Shown piece after piece: positions 34,832 through 43,145 of a stretch of DNA of 64,000 bases. The stretch covers positions 6,920 to 70,919 of the forward strand of contig JANPBT010000067.1 of assembly GCA_031430575.1 (NCBI GenBank). Reading direction: 5' to 3'. The notes beneath the pieces are model-generated. The model was not told the origin of the DNA. It did no database searches and saw nothing but the letters and a program-made list of their open reading frames with translations. The translations under genes were made by a program, and so were the position numbers. Position 1 is the stretch's first letter. Every line of letters starts with the position of its first letter. Origin of the DNA: JANMDS01 sp031430575. GTDB taxonomy: Bacteria; Pseudomonadota; Gammaproteobacteria; Burkholderiales; Casimicrobiaceae.

Positions 34832-35797
34832 ATGAAAATCACCAAAATTGCAGCCGCAATCGCCGGTTTCTGCGCCGCAGGTATTGCCGCCGCTTACCCA
34901 ACCAAGCCTATTTCCCTCGTGGTGCCTTTTGCCGCGGGTGGGCCTACGGACGTCGTTGCCCGCACGCTCGCGGCAGCCATGACCAAGACGCTGGGTCAAA
35001 GCGTGGTCGTTGAAAACAAGCCGGGCGCGGGTGGCACGATCGCTGCGGGCTACGTCAAAAACGCGAATCCCGACGGCCATATTTTGCTGATTCACCATAA
35101 CGGTATGGCGACCGCGCCAGCGCTTTACCGCAAGCTGGCCTACAACCCACTGACTGATTTCGAGACGATTGGCTTAACCGTTGACGTGCCGATGACGCTC
35201 GTAGGCAAAAAAGACTTACCTGCGAAAAACCTACCCGAGTTGATCGCGTATGTTAAAGCCAATAAAGATAAAGTCTCGCTCGCTAATGCCGGGCTGGGCG
35301 CGGTTTCGCACTTGTGCGGCACGATTTTCCAGCAAGCGATTGGTGTCGATCTGACCACAATTCCGTTTCAAGGCACGGGCCCGGCGATGACCAATATTGT
35401 GGGCGGTCAGGTTGATTTGCTCTGCGATCAAACGACCTCTACGATCCCGCAAATTAAGGGCGATAAAGTTAAGCTCTTTGGCGTGACCACCAAAAATCGC
35501 ATTAGCGCACTGCCACAAACGCCAACACTCGATGAGCAAGGCATGAAGGGTTTTGAAGTGGTCGTTTGGCACGGTGTTTACGCGCCAAAAGGCACACCGA
35601 AAGACGCGGTTATGAAAGTCAACGCTGCATTGCAAATCGCATTGAAAGACGCGGATGTAATTAAGCGCATGGCTGACCTTGCCGCTGACATTACCCCAAT
35701 TGCAAACCAAACGCCAGAAGCCCACAAAGCCTGGCTGGCGAGTGAAACCGACAAGTGGGGCAAGGTCATCAAAGCAGCTGGCCAATACGCCGACTAA
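34832..35797 (+). CDS. Tripartite tricarboxylate (Bug/TctC) receptor
   Basis: A 321-aa periplasmic receptor (YPTKPISLVVPFAAGGPTDVVAR, NKPGAGGTIAAGYV). The repeat is read as FCAAGIAAAYP, forming the end of the hydrophobic core and the cleavage site of the signal peptide. It follows the CoA-transferase block and probably delivers the acid that block degrades (inference). A strong terminator ends it. Confidence 0.92.
   Translation: MKITKIAAAIAGFCAAGIAAAYPTKPISLVVPFAAGGPTDVVARTLAAAMTKTLGQSVVVENKPGAGGTIAAGYVKNANPDGHILLIHHNGMATAPALYRKLAYNPLTDFETIGLTVDVPMTLVGKKDLPAKNLPELIAYVKANKDKVSLANAGLGAVSHLCGTIFQQAIGVDLTTIPFQGTGPAMTNIVGGQVDLLCDQTTSTIPQIKGDKVKLFGVTTKNRISALPQTPTLDEQGMKGFEVVVWHGVYAPKGTPKDAVMKVNAALQIALKDADVIKRMADLAADITPIANQTPEAHKAWLASETDKWGKVIKAAGQYAD
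34868..34885 (-). repeat. Dispersed repeat copy, exact core
   Basis: Inside the signal-peptide coding part of a tctC-type gene, read as CAAGI. Confidence 0.9.
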
Positions 35798-35820
35798 TCT
35801 GCCTTTGCCGTTTACCGAGC

Positions 35821-35860
35821 CAACACCGGCGGTGCCCATGCACTGCCGGTGTTGTTTTTT
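35821..35860 (+). terminator. Intrinsic terminator
   Basis: Stem CAACACCGGC / GCCGGTGTTG extended by GTGC/GCAC, followed by six T; 23 bases after the receptor stop. Confidence 0.9.
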
Positions 35861-35884
35861 ATGCGACCCGAGCACAATTTTGGG

Positions 35885-35930
35885 GATACCTGCGGCGCAG
35901 AAATAGGCATAAATCTGCGCCGCAGGTATC
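35885..35930. repeat. Inverted pair of dispersed repeats (hairpin)
   Basis: Copies at 35886-35903 and 35912-35929 form a perfect 16-bp stem from GATACC to GGTATC around a 14-base loop. It follows a separate classical terminator and precedes the hyi-like start by 9 bases, so it would lie in the leader of that gene. Confidence 0.88.
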
Positions 35931-35939
35931 CTTATTGTT

Positions 35940-36734
35940 ATGCCAAAGTTTGCAGCCAATATCTCGACGATGTATCCACATGTGCCCTTCGCTGAGCGCA
36001 TTGATGCGGCTGCCCAAGATGGCTTTCGCGCTGTGGAGTGTCAGTTTCCCTACGACGTTGCGCCGCAGATATTGCGCGACGCACTCGCGAGCGCAAACGT
36101 TGAGCTCGTGCTGCTCAATACCCCGCCGGGTGATTTTGCCGCCGGTGATCGCGGGCTCGGCTGCGACCCCGCGCGACGCATGGAATTTCGCGAAAATATG
36201 ATGCGCGCGCTGGAGTATGCGCGTGCGCTCGATTGCCCCAATATTCATGTGATGGCGGGCATACCACCGCCAAACGTCGATGCGACGCGGGTGCGTGACA
36301 CGTATATTCAAAATTTGGCCTGGGCTGCCCATGCCGCTGGCACCGCCGGGAAAACCGCACTAATCGAGCCGATTAATACCCGTGACATTCCGGGCTATTA
36401 TCTAAATCATCAAGCGAAGGCGCACGCGATTGTGCGCGCCATTGGGTCGCCGCATTTAAAGGTGCAATTTGATCTTTATCATGCGCAAGTGGTTGAGGGC
36501 GATCTGGCGACGAAGCTTACGCAGTATCTGCCCACCGGGTTAGTGGGGCATATTCAAATCGCCGGCACGCCGGAGCGGGCCGAGCCGAGTATGGGTGAGA
36601 TTAATTATCCCTATTTATTTGATCTCATCGATCACCTCGGCTATGAAGGGTGGATTGGCGCTGAATACAAACCCGCAGGCAGCACCCGTGGCGGTTTGGG
36701 ATGGCTCGCGCCTTACAAAGCGGGCGTGACTTAG
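35940..36734 (+). CDS. Hydroxypyruvate isomerase-like TIM-barrel protein
   Basis: A 264-aa sugar-isomerase-fold protein of the Hyi/OtnI family. Motifs: FAANISTMYPHVPFAERIDAAA, CPNIHVMAG, ALIEPINTRDIPGYYLN, VQFDLYHAQVVEGDL and the last-strand IGAEYKPAG. The Glu, Asp, His, Glu metal ligands of the family are all visible. It may isomerise hydroxypyruvate or 2-oxo-tetronate sugars. It stands alone downstream of a repeat hairpin. Confidence 0.9.
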   Translation: MPKFAANISTMYPHVPFAERIDAAAQDGFRAVECQFPYDVAPQILRDALASANVELVLLNTPPGDFAAGDRGLGCDPARRMEFRENMMRALEYARALDCPNIHVMAGIPPPNVDATRVRDTYIQNLAWAAHAAGTAGKTALIEPINTRDIPGYYLNHQAKAHAIVRAIGSPHLKVQFDLYHAQVVEGDLATKLTQYLPTGLVGHIQIAGTPERAEPSMGEINYPYLFDLIDHLGYEGWIGAEYKPAGSTRGGLGWLAPYKAGVT

Positions 36735-36760
36735 CGCTGCGCGATTGCTGCGCCTAACGC

Positions 36761-37180
36761 CTACCGCCGCTTGCCGTGTTCAATCTTCCAACACCGATCG
36801 ATGACCACTTTTAGCCCCAAATCTGCGGCAATCTGCGCCGCAGGTATTGAGGAAATACCACGCTGCATCCACAATACCTGCGGCGCAGATTTCATCGATT
36901 TGAGCGCATTGGCGACTAATTCCATCTCTTCGCTGCGGCGAAAGCAATTCACCATGTCGACCGCAACTGGAATATCTGCCAGATCGGCGTAGCAGAGCTC
37001 GCCTAAGATCATTTGGTTTTGGTAATTGGGATTAATGGGAATGACGCGATAGCCATGCTGCTGCATGGCCGACGCAACTTCAAAGCTCGGGCGATCCACG
37101 CGTGCCGAAAGCCCGACTACTGCGATAACGCGGCACTGCGCGATGATCTGCGCAATGCCAAGATCGTCGTTAACAATCAA
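36761..37180 (-). CDS. CoA-binding domain protein (YccU-like)
   Basis: About 139 aa with a Rossmann-like CoA_binding domain: IAVVGLSARVDRPSFEVASAMQQHGYRVIPINPN and IPVAVDMVNCFRRSEE. No catalytic partner domain is present; the function is unknown. TTG 37180, six bases after the upstream gene's stop, gives the usual length, but the ribosome site is weak and the frame stays open further up. Two repeats in opposite orientation flank the conserved WMQRGI segment, read as SAPQV and IPAAQI. Confidence 0.82.
   Translation of the reverse strand: MIVNDDLGIAQIIAQCRVIAVVGLSARVDRPSFEVASAMQQHGYRVIPINPNYQNQMILGELCYADLADIPVAVDMVNCFRRSEEMELVANALKSMKSAPQVLWMQRGISSIPAAQIAADLGLKVVIDRCWKIEHGKRR
36830..36847 (-). 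repeat. Dispersed repeat copy, full 18-base consensus
   Basis: Inside the CoA-binding gene, read as IPAAQI. A half copy (AAATCTGCGGCA) lies directly to its left. Confidence 0.92.
36875..36892 (+). repeat. Dispersed repeat copy, full 18-base consensus
   Basis: Inside the CoA-binding gene (minus), read as SAPQV. It is inverted relative to its neighbour, 27 bases away. Confidence 0.92.
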
Positions 37181-37185
37181 TCGGG

Positions 37186-38487
37186 TTACTGTACGCGACG
37201 GAATGAAGTAATGCCGCGCTCCATTGGGTATTGCAAGCGGGCATAGCTGCCGGGATCGAGCGTCACGCAGGCACCGCGATAGCGATTGTCCAAGCAAAAT
37301 TCCCAGCGGCCAGCGCGTACAAATATTGATTTTGTCCGGTCGTTCATGGAGGTCGTCGTGAGGGTTTCCATGTCAGCATTGCTGCGGAAGGTTTCGCCTT
37401 GGAAGTCTGCCGACTCAAAGAGGAAAACATTGTGTGGCGTTTCGTACGCGCCTGGTGGAAACGTGCCGTTTTGGGTTGGCGATTGGTTATAGGCTTGTTG
37501 CGGCGCTTGCACCATGCGCACCGACGAAATCGAGCGATCCAGCATCGAGTTGTAGAGCGCAGGGTAGTCGCCCGGGGTCAGCGTGCGGCAGCCACCGGCA
37601 AAATTGGCGTCAGTGCAGACTTCCCAAACGCCAGATTCGACACGGATCGACTGCGTACGATCATTAAACCCAAAGTTACGGAAATTAGGCACATCGCTAA
37701 TCGCGCTCAGAGGTTGCCCAGTCAACGCAGGCCCTGGGAAGAGATGAATACGGCCATTGCCGCCAGCGGTTTGCGATTGATTGATTGAGACGTTACCACC
37801 CAGCAAGCCGCCGATGATTGCGCCTGCGACTGCGCCGATCGGGTCAACTCGTGACGGCGGCATTGAGTTGGCAGGGCCGACTGCAACTGGCGTTGGCGGG
37901 GTCACGCCATAGCCTGCGATGACGCGCACACTGCGTGCGCCCATGAGTTGACCATCAACCGCACGGTATTCACCCGGCTGAAACACTTGGCAACGACCAC
38001 GCGCACCGAAATCGCTGCAAAGCTCCCATGTACCGGCGTGTACGATTAACGAACGCACGCCCCAACGTTGGCTATCAGAAGCGCGGAAGAAATTGACACC
38101 AGCACCGCGAAAATCGATTTCAGGGAAAAGCTCGATGCGGGGCGGTGCGTTGGCTGGAATCGTATCGGCATTGCGATAGCGAATCTCACGGATCGAAAGC
38201 ACGCGCTCGCCTTGGCCTTCATTCATGGGTCCGTTTTGTCCGGCTGTATAGATGCGGCATCGGCCACGGAAATCACGCTCGGAGCACAGTTCCCAAGTGC
38301 CAGCCAAAACATTGATCGACCGAAATACCGCGGGCGCGCCGTAAGACGCCATATCAACCACATCGGAGCGCACGGACGCCGGCGCGTCTGATCGATTTTG
38401 GGTTTCAAAGAGCGTGACTTCGCCCGCCCACGCGCTACCGGTCAGGCAGGCGAGGGCAAATGCTGCGGTGAGTTTGAGTGGCTTCAT
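37186..38487 (-). CDS. Secreted beta/gamma-crystallin-domain protein
   Basis: A 433-aa exported protein: signal peptide to about residue 21 (ACLTGSAWAGE), then repeated Greek-key motifs of the type ELCSERDFRGRCRIY and LFPEIDFRGAGVNFF. I see at least two crystallin-like domain pairs, split by a glycine-zipper segment PIGAVAGAIIGGLLGG that could contact membranes. Such domains often bind calcium, but the N/D-N/D-S/T-S sites are not obvious here. ATG 38487 is preceded by GGAG. The stop lies close before the CoA-binding gene, suggesting one transcript. Confidence 0.87.
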   Translation of the reverse strand: MKPLKLTAAFALACLTGSAWAGEVTLFETQNRSDAPASVRSDVVDMASYGAPAVFRSINVLAGTWELCSERDFRGRCRIYTAGQNGPMNEGQGERVLSIREIRYRNADTIPANAPPRIELFPEIDFRGAGVNFFRASDSQRWGVRSLIVHAGTWELCSDFGARGRCQVFQPGEYRAVDGQLMGARSVRVIAGYGVTPPTPVAVGPANSMPPSRVDPIGAVAGAIIGGLLGGNVSINQSQTAGGNGRIHLFPGPALTGQPLSAISDVPNFRNFGFNDRTQSIRVESGVWEVCTDANFAGGCRTLTPGDYPALYNSMLDRSISSVRMVQAPQQAYNQSPTQNGTFPPGAYETPHNVFLFESADFQGETFRSNADMETLTTTSMNDRTKSIFVRAGRWEFCLDNRYRGACVTLDPGSYARLQYPMERGITSFRRVQ

Positions 38488-38587
38488 CGGTTTCTCCAGC
38501 AAGGTTTAAAGGGGATTTGCATATCTGGCTAACGCATATAGCGTCAACTGTGCCTACAATTGAAGCATAAAAACCATTAGGCGTCCC

Positions 38588-39571
38588 GTGATCGCTTTCG
38601 TTTTACGTCGCCTCGTTCAAAGCTTAAGCGTGCTCATCGCGATGTCGCTGCTGGTGTTTGTTGGTGTCTACAAAATCGGCGATCCGATTGAAATGCTGGT
38701 CAGCCAGCAAGCCGAGCAAAGCGAAAAAGACACGGTGCGTCGCAATTTGGGGCTTGATCAATCTTTAACTGCGCAATATGCATCATTCTTGCGTGGCGCA
38801 GTCTCGGGCGATTTGGGCAAGTCGTTTGCCCACGGTGTGCCTGCAATCGGGCTCATTTTAGAAAAAGCACCTGCGACTTTCGAGCTTGCATTCGTGGCGA
38901 TGATCCTGGCGGTTTCGGTCGGCATCCCGCTCGGGCTCGTCGCGGGTTTGCGACCCGAGAGCGCGCTCGCAAAACTCATTATGGCGGGCTCGATCTTGGG
39001 TTTTTCATTGCCGACGTTCTGGGTTGGGCTGATGCTCATCATGGTTTTTGCGGTGCAGTTGGGGTGGCTGCCATCCACCGGGCGTGGCGAGACGGTTACT
39101 ATTTTTGGCGTCCCAGTTTCGTTTCTCACGCTCGACGGCTGGCGGCATCTGCTGTTACCCGCGGTCAATCTTGCGTTGTTTAAGCTCGCGCTCTTAATTA
39201 GACTTACGCGCGCCGGTGCGCGGGAGGCGCTCGCCACAGATTATGTGAAATTTGCCAGAGCAAAAGGCTTGAGCAATACCCGCGTGATCGGCGTTCATGT
39301 GCTGAAAAATATTATGATTCCGATTGTGACGGTGATTGGGCTAGAGTTTGGTTCGGTTATTGCGTTTGCGATCGTGACTGAAACGGTCTTTGCGTGGCCT
39401 GGGATGGGCAAATTGTTGATTGATTCCATCAATATCTTGGATCGCCCCGTCATCGTGGCTTACTTGCTCGTAATCGTTTGCGTGTTTGTGTTGATTAATT
39501 TGATTGTTGATGTGCTCTATTCGCTACTCGATCCGCGCGTGCGCATCGGCACGAGCGCGAGCGGACATTGA
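38588..39571 (+). CDS. Oligopeptide-type ABC transporter permease (DppB-like)
   Basis: A 327-aa inner-membrane permease with about six helices and the EAA loop (REALATDYVKFARAKGLSNTRVIGVHVLKN) that docks the ATPases. N-terminal IAFVLRRLVQSLSVLIAMSLLVF is typical of DppB/OppB. First gene of a four-gene operon. The stop overlaps the next start (TGATG). Confidence 0.93.
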   Translation: MIAFVLRRLVQSLSVLIAMSLLVFVGVYKIGDPIEMLVSQQAEQSEKDTVRRNLGLDQSLTAQYASFLRGAVSGDLGKSFAHGVPAIGLILEKAPATFELAFVAMILAVSVGIPLGLVAGLRPESALAKLIMAGSILGFSLPTFWVGLMLIMVFAVQLGWLPSTGRGETVTIFGVPVSFLTLDGWRHLLLPAVNLALFKLALLIRLTRAGAREALATDYVKFARAKGLSNTRVIGVHVLKNIMIPIVTVIGLEFGSVIAFAIVTETVFAWPGMGKLLIDSINILDRPVIVAYLLVIVCVFVLINLIVDVLYSLLDPRVRIGTSASGH

Positions 39572-40500
39572 TGGAAACCAAACCAAATCTTGCTCTACCT
39601 GCGGCGCAGATTCCGCTCACTGCAGAGCATTGGTGGCGCGAAAAGGCACGAGACTTTGCCGCGAGTAAGATTGCTTTGGCGGGTCTTGTCTTGCTTGTAT
39701 TGATTGTTACGCTTGCCTTATTTGCGCCGCAGGTATCGCCGCAAAATCCCTACGATCTTTCCAAGCTTGACATCATGGATAGCAAGTTACCACCTGGGGC
39801 GAAATCAGGAGATGGCGGGCTCACATTTCTGCTGGGCTCTGACGAGCAAGGTCGCGATATGCTTTCGGCGATCTTGCATGGGTTACGCATCTCGCTCGCC
39901 GTGGGCGTGGCTTCAACGCTGATCGCGCTCTCAATTGGTTTAATCGTCGGGCTGGTCGCAGCCTATCGCGGTGGATGGGTCGAGACGCTGATCATGCGCA
40001 TCGTTGATCTGCAGCTATCGTTTCCCGCAATTTTGATCGCGTTGATTTTGTTAGCGGTGCTCAAGCAGGGTGTCGACAAAATCATCATTGCGTTGGTCAC
40101 CGTGCAGTGGGCGTACTACGCACGCACAGTGCGCGCTGCTGCGCTGGTTGAAAAGAGTAAAGAATACATTGAAGCCGCGCGCGGGCTTGGATTTTCCGGT
40201 GGGCGCATCATCTTGCATCACCTTTTGCCCAATTGCTTGCCGCCGCTAATCGTCGTGGCAAGCGTTCAAGTCGCGCACGCGATTGCGCTTGAGGCAACGC
40301 TTTCGTTTCTGGGATTGGGTTTGCCGATTACTGAGCCATCGTTAGGCTTACTCATCGCCAATGGTTATCAGTTTTTGCTCTCAGGCAAGTATTGGGTAAG
40401 CTTTTTCCCCGGCGTGGCGCTCTTGCTTTTGATCGTCGCGCTCAATATCGTGGCCGATCAGATGCGCGATGTGTTGAACCCTAAATTTGCTGGCCGCTAA
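39571..40500 (+). CDS. Oligopeptide-type ABC transporter permease (DppC-like)
   Basis: A 309-aa permease with the OppC_N segment (LAGLVLLVLIVTLALFAPQVSPQNPY) and EAA loop (KEYIEAARGLGFSGGRIILHHLLPN). One full repeat copy is read as LPAAQI before the first helix and one near-copy as FAPQVSP after it; APxxxP is native to this family, so the second may be partly coincidence. Second gene of the operon. Confidence 0.93.
   Translation: METKPNLALPAAQIPLTAEHWWREKARDFAASKIALAGLVLLVLIVTLALFAPQVSPQNPYDLSKLDIMDSKLPPGAKSGDGGLTFLLGSDEQGRDMLSAILHGLRISLAVGVASTLIALSIGLIVGLVAAYRGGWVETLIMRIVDLQLSFPAILIALILLAVLKQGVDKIIIALVTVQWAYYARTVRAAALVEKSKEYIEAARGLGFSGGRIILHHLLPNCLPPLIVVASVQVAHAIALEATLSFLGLGLPITEPSLGLLIANGYQFLLSGKYWVSFFPGVALLLLIVALNIVADQMRDVLNPKFAGR
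39595..39612 (+). repeat. Dispersed repeat copy, exact core
   Basis: Inside the dppC-like gene, read as LPAAQI. Confidence 0.9.
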
Positions 40501-40503
40501 GTC

Positions 40504-41469
40504 ATGCTTAACGTTGAAAATCTATCGACACATTTTTTTACCAAGCGCGGAATCGTGCGCGCAGTCGATGGTGTCAGCTTTTCGCTGAGCCGCGGCGAAG
40601 TGCTGGGGCTGGTGGGGGAATCGGGCTCAGGCAAATCGATTACGGGCTATTCACTCATGGGTTTGGTGGATTCACCTGGCAAAATCGTCGACGGCAGCAT
40701 TACCTTTGACGGACAAGAATTGCGCAGCCTCGACGCGCGTGGATGGCGCGCGATTCGGGGTAAAAAAATTGCGATGATCTTTCAAGATCCAATGGCGACG
40801 CTCAATCCTGTGTTGCGCGTAGACACCCAAATGATTGAGGCAGTGCTGGCGCACGATGCGGTGCCTAAGGCGCAGGCGCGCGACCGTGCCCGCGAGGCGC
40901 TCTCGCTGGTGGGCATTGCTTCGCCCGATGCGCGATTGGAGAGCTACCCGCATCAATTTTCGGGCGGTATGCGCCAGCGGGTCGCGATCGCGATTGCATT
41001 GCTGCACAAGCCTGCGCTCATCATTGCAGATGAGCCGACAACAGCGCTTGATGTGACCATTCAAGGCCAAATTTTGGCCGAGATGCAAAAACTTTGCGCA
41101 AAGACGGGCACCGCGCTGCTTTGGATCACCCACGATCTTTCTGTGGTTGCCGGGCTCGCCGATCGGATCGCGGTGATGTACGCCGGGCGCATCGTTGAGC
41201 AGGGCGCGACAGATCAAATTTTGGCAGCACCGGCGCACCCGTATACCGTGGGGCTTCTCGATTCGATTCCGTCGCGAAATGTGCGCGGGCAACCACTGCG
41301 GCAAATCCCGGGAGCGGCGCCAACGCCGGCCGAAACGACCGCAGGATGCGCGTTTGCGCCCCGATGTTCGCAAAAAAAGAGCACGCAATGCACGCAATCT
41401 GCGCCGCAGGTATCGATGCATGAAGGACGCGCCTTGCGCTGTTTTGTCCCTTGGGTGCACCATGCTTGA
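40504..41469 (+). CDS. Oligopeptide-type ABC transporter ATPase (DppD-like)
   Basis: A 321-aa ATPase: Walker A GESGSGKS, signature FSGGMRQRVAIAIAL, Walker B LIIADEPTTALDV, then the oligopeptide C-terminal domain with CAFAPRC and further cysteines. The repeat is read as QSAPQV among the C-terminal cysteines of that domain. Its 3' end overlaps the next gene by 8 bases. Confidence 0.94.
   Translation: MLNVENLSTHFFTKRGIVRAVDGVSFSLSRGEVLGLVGESGSGKSITGYSLMGLVDSPGKIVDGSITFDGQELRSLDARGWRAIRGKKIAMIFQDPMATLNPVLRVDTQMIEAVLAHDAVPKAQARDRAREALSLVGIASPDARLESYPHQFSGGMRQRVAIAIALLHKPALIIADEPTTALDVTIQGQILAEMQKLCAKTGTALLWITHDLSVVAGLADRIAVMYAGRIVEQGATDQILAAPAHPYTVGLLDSIPSRNVRGQPLRQIPGAAPTPAETTAGCAFAPRCSQKKSTQCTQSAPQVSMHEGRALRCFVPWVHHA
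41396..41413 (-). repeat. Dispersed repeat copy, full 18-base consensus
   Basis: Inside the dppD-like gene, read as SAPQV. Confidence 0.92.
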
Positions 41470-42451
41470 GTTGCGCGGCATTACCCAGCATTTTAATCAA
41501 TCGCCGGATTGGGCGCAGCGGCTGATTGGCACATTCCAGAGTGCTGAAAAAAAACCAAAACTTCGCACCGTGCGTGCTGTCGATGGTGTCGATCTCACGA
41601 TCAAAAAAGGCGAGGTCGTCGGCTTGGTCGGTGAGTCTGGCTGCGGAAAATCAACGTTGGGTCGCATCGCCCTCGGGCTCATGCGACCGACTTCCGGTCA
41701 GCGACTGTGGCACGGCCAAGATGTCGACACGATGAGCGCTGCAGACCAGCAGCGACTGCGGCTGAAGATGCAAATGATTTTTCAAGATCCGTATGCGAGT
41801 TTAAATCCACGCCGCACCGTGCTTGAAATCATAGGCGAAGCGCCTGTGGTGCATGGGCTCATACCTGCGGCGCAGAAGCGTGATGCGGTGGTAGAGCAGC
41901 TAGAGCGCGTTGGTTTATCGGCAGCAATGCTTGCGCGTTATCCGCACCAATTTTCTGGCGGGCAACGGGCGCGCGTCGGTATCGCGAGGGCGTTAGCCGT
42001 CAATCCAGAATTTTTAGTTTGTGACGAATCGGTCGCAGCGTTAGATGTCTCTATTCAAGCACAAGTGATTAATGTGTTTATGGAGCTCAAAGAGACGCTC
42101 GGATTGACCTATCTTTTTATCAGCCACGACTTCGGCGTCGTCCAACATATCGCGGATCGGGTAGTCGTAATGTATCTCGGGCGGATCGTTGAAGAAGCAT
42201 CGACGGATGCAATTTTTGAGCGACCAAAGCATCCGTACGTGCAGGCGCTTTTGCAGGAAATTCCGCGCGTTACAGCGGGGCGACGTGCGTTTTCCCCCAT
42301 TGTTGGCGAGTTGCCTTCGCCTTTGAATCCACCGGCGGGTTGCCACTTTCATCCGCGTTGCCCACGGGCGCGGGATCAGTGTTTAACCCATTATCCCGCC
42401 TTAGAAAAAGACACGAATTTGCATCAGGTTGCATGCCATTTCGCTGCCTAA
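41462..42451 (+). CDS. Oligopeptide-type ABC transporter ATPase (DppF-like)
   Basis: A 329-aa ATPase: Walker A GESGCGKS, signature FSGGQRARVGIARAL, Walker B FLVCDESVAALDV and the C-terminal CHFHPRCPRARDQC domain. Walker B reads DES rather than DEP/DEA-T. A repeat copy is read as IPAAQK in the helical domain. No binding-protein gene is found in this operon, so the substrate cannot be inferred. The longer frame from 41195 lies inside dppD and is rejected. Confidence 0.93.
   Translation: MLELRGITQHFNQSPDWAQRLIGTFQSAEKKPKLRTVRAVDGVDLTIKKGEVVGLVGESGCGKSTLGRIALGLMRPTSGQRLWHGQDVDTMSAADQQRLRLKMQMIFQDPYASLNPRRTVLEIIGEAPVVHGLIPAAQKRDAVVEQLERVGLSAAMLARYPHQFSGGQRARVGIARALAVNPEFLVCDESVAALDVSIQAQVINVFMELKETLGLTYLFISHDFGVVQHIADRVVVMYLGRIVEEASTDAIFERPKHPYVQALLQEIPRVTAGRRAFSPIVGELPSPLNPPAGCHFHPRCPRARDQCLTHYPALEKDTNLHQVACHFAA
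41861..41878 (+). repeat. Dispersed repeat copy, exact core
   Basis: Inside the dppF-like gene, read as IPAAQK. Confidence 0.9.
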
Positions 42452-42631
42452 GCGCAGCGGATGACCGCCCCAGCAAGTTCACTTCCCTAAATTCGCACTT
42501 CTCTTCCCGTTGTTCCTATGATACAAAGCGCTGATTCACACATTTGCTCTAAGTGGATGTGCGTGACGCAAAGTCATAAGTCACGTAGTATTCGATCTGC
42601 TTGTTATTTGATTATTTATTGAGGAGACACT

Positions 42632-43069
42632 ATGGCCACCAAAGCCGCTGCAAAAAAACCCGCTGCAAAAAAAGCGCCTGCCAAAAAAGTTGCGACGAAG
42701 GCGCCCGCAAAAAAAGTAGCCGCAAAGAAAGCAGCTCCTGTAAAAAAAGTAGCCGTGAAAAAAGTAGCACCTGCAAAAAAAGCAGCGCCTGCTAAAAAAG
42801 TTGCCGCGCCAAAAGTAAAACGCACCCCTAACGCTGCGTTTATGAAAGCAATGAATCCATCCGCGATTTTGGCGGCAGTGATCGGCGCAACCCCTGCACC
42901 ACGTACGGAAGTTACCAAGAAAATCTGGGACTACATCAAAAAGCACAAGCTGCAAGATGCCGCAAATCGCCGCATGATCAACGCCGACGAAAAGCTCAAA
43001 GCACTTTTCGGCAAAGCGCAAGTATCCATGTTTGACATGGCAAAAATTATCAACGCTCACTTGAAGTAA
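42632..43069 (+). CDS. Histone H1-like / SWIB-domain DNA-associated protein
   Basis: A 145-aa basic protein. Residues 1-62 are a low-complexity tail of AAKK/APAKK/VAAKK repeats like bacterial H1-type (AlgP/HctB) tails. Residues 65-145 form a SWIB/MDM2 domain (AILAAVIGATPAPRTEVTKKIWDYIKKHKLQD...MFDMAKIINAHLK). Probably binds DNA and nucleoid components. Ribosome site GAGGAG is strong and a clean terminator follows, as expected for a well-expressed single gene. Confidence 0.93.
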   Translation: MATKAAAKKPAAKKAPAKKVATKAPAKKVAAKKAAPVKKVAVKKVAPAKKAAPAKKVAAPKVKRTPNAAFMKAMNPSAILAAVIGATPAPRTEVTKKIWDYIKKHKLQDAANRRMINADEKLKALFGKAQVSMFDMAKIINAHLK

Positions 43070-43087
43070 TTTTCATCGTGAAGCAGG

Positions 43088-43112
43088 AAAGCCCGCGAGT
43101 CGCGGGCTTTTT
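43088..43112 (+). terminator. Intrinsic terminator of the SWIB gene
   Basis: Stem AAAGCCCGCG / CGCGGGCTTT, loop of three bases, T run; 18 bases after the stop. Confidence 0.93.
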
Positions 43113-43145
43113 CATTTCTACGTTGCATCGATAAAGGCATCAACT

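Noticed and set aside
39719..39736. FAPQVSP in the dppC-like gene as a sure repeat copy
   Set aside because: The core has one mismatch, and APxxxP is native to OppC N-terminal regions; kept only as a possible near-copy.
41195..41461. Upstream extension of the dppF-like gene
   Set aside because: It lies wholly inside dppD in another frame and has no ABC homology.
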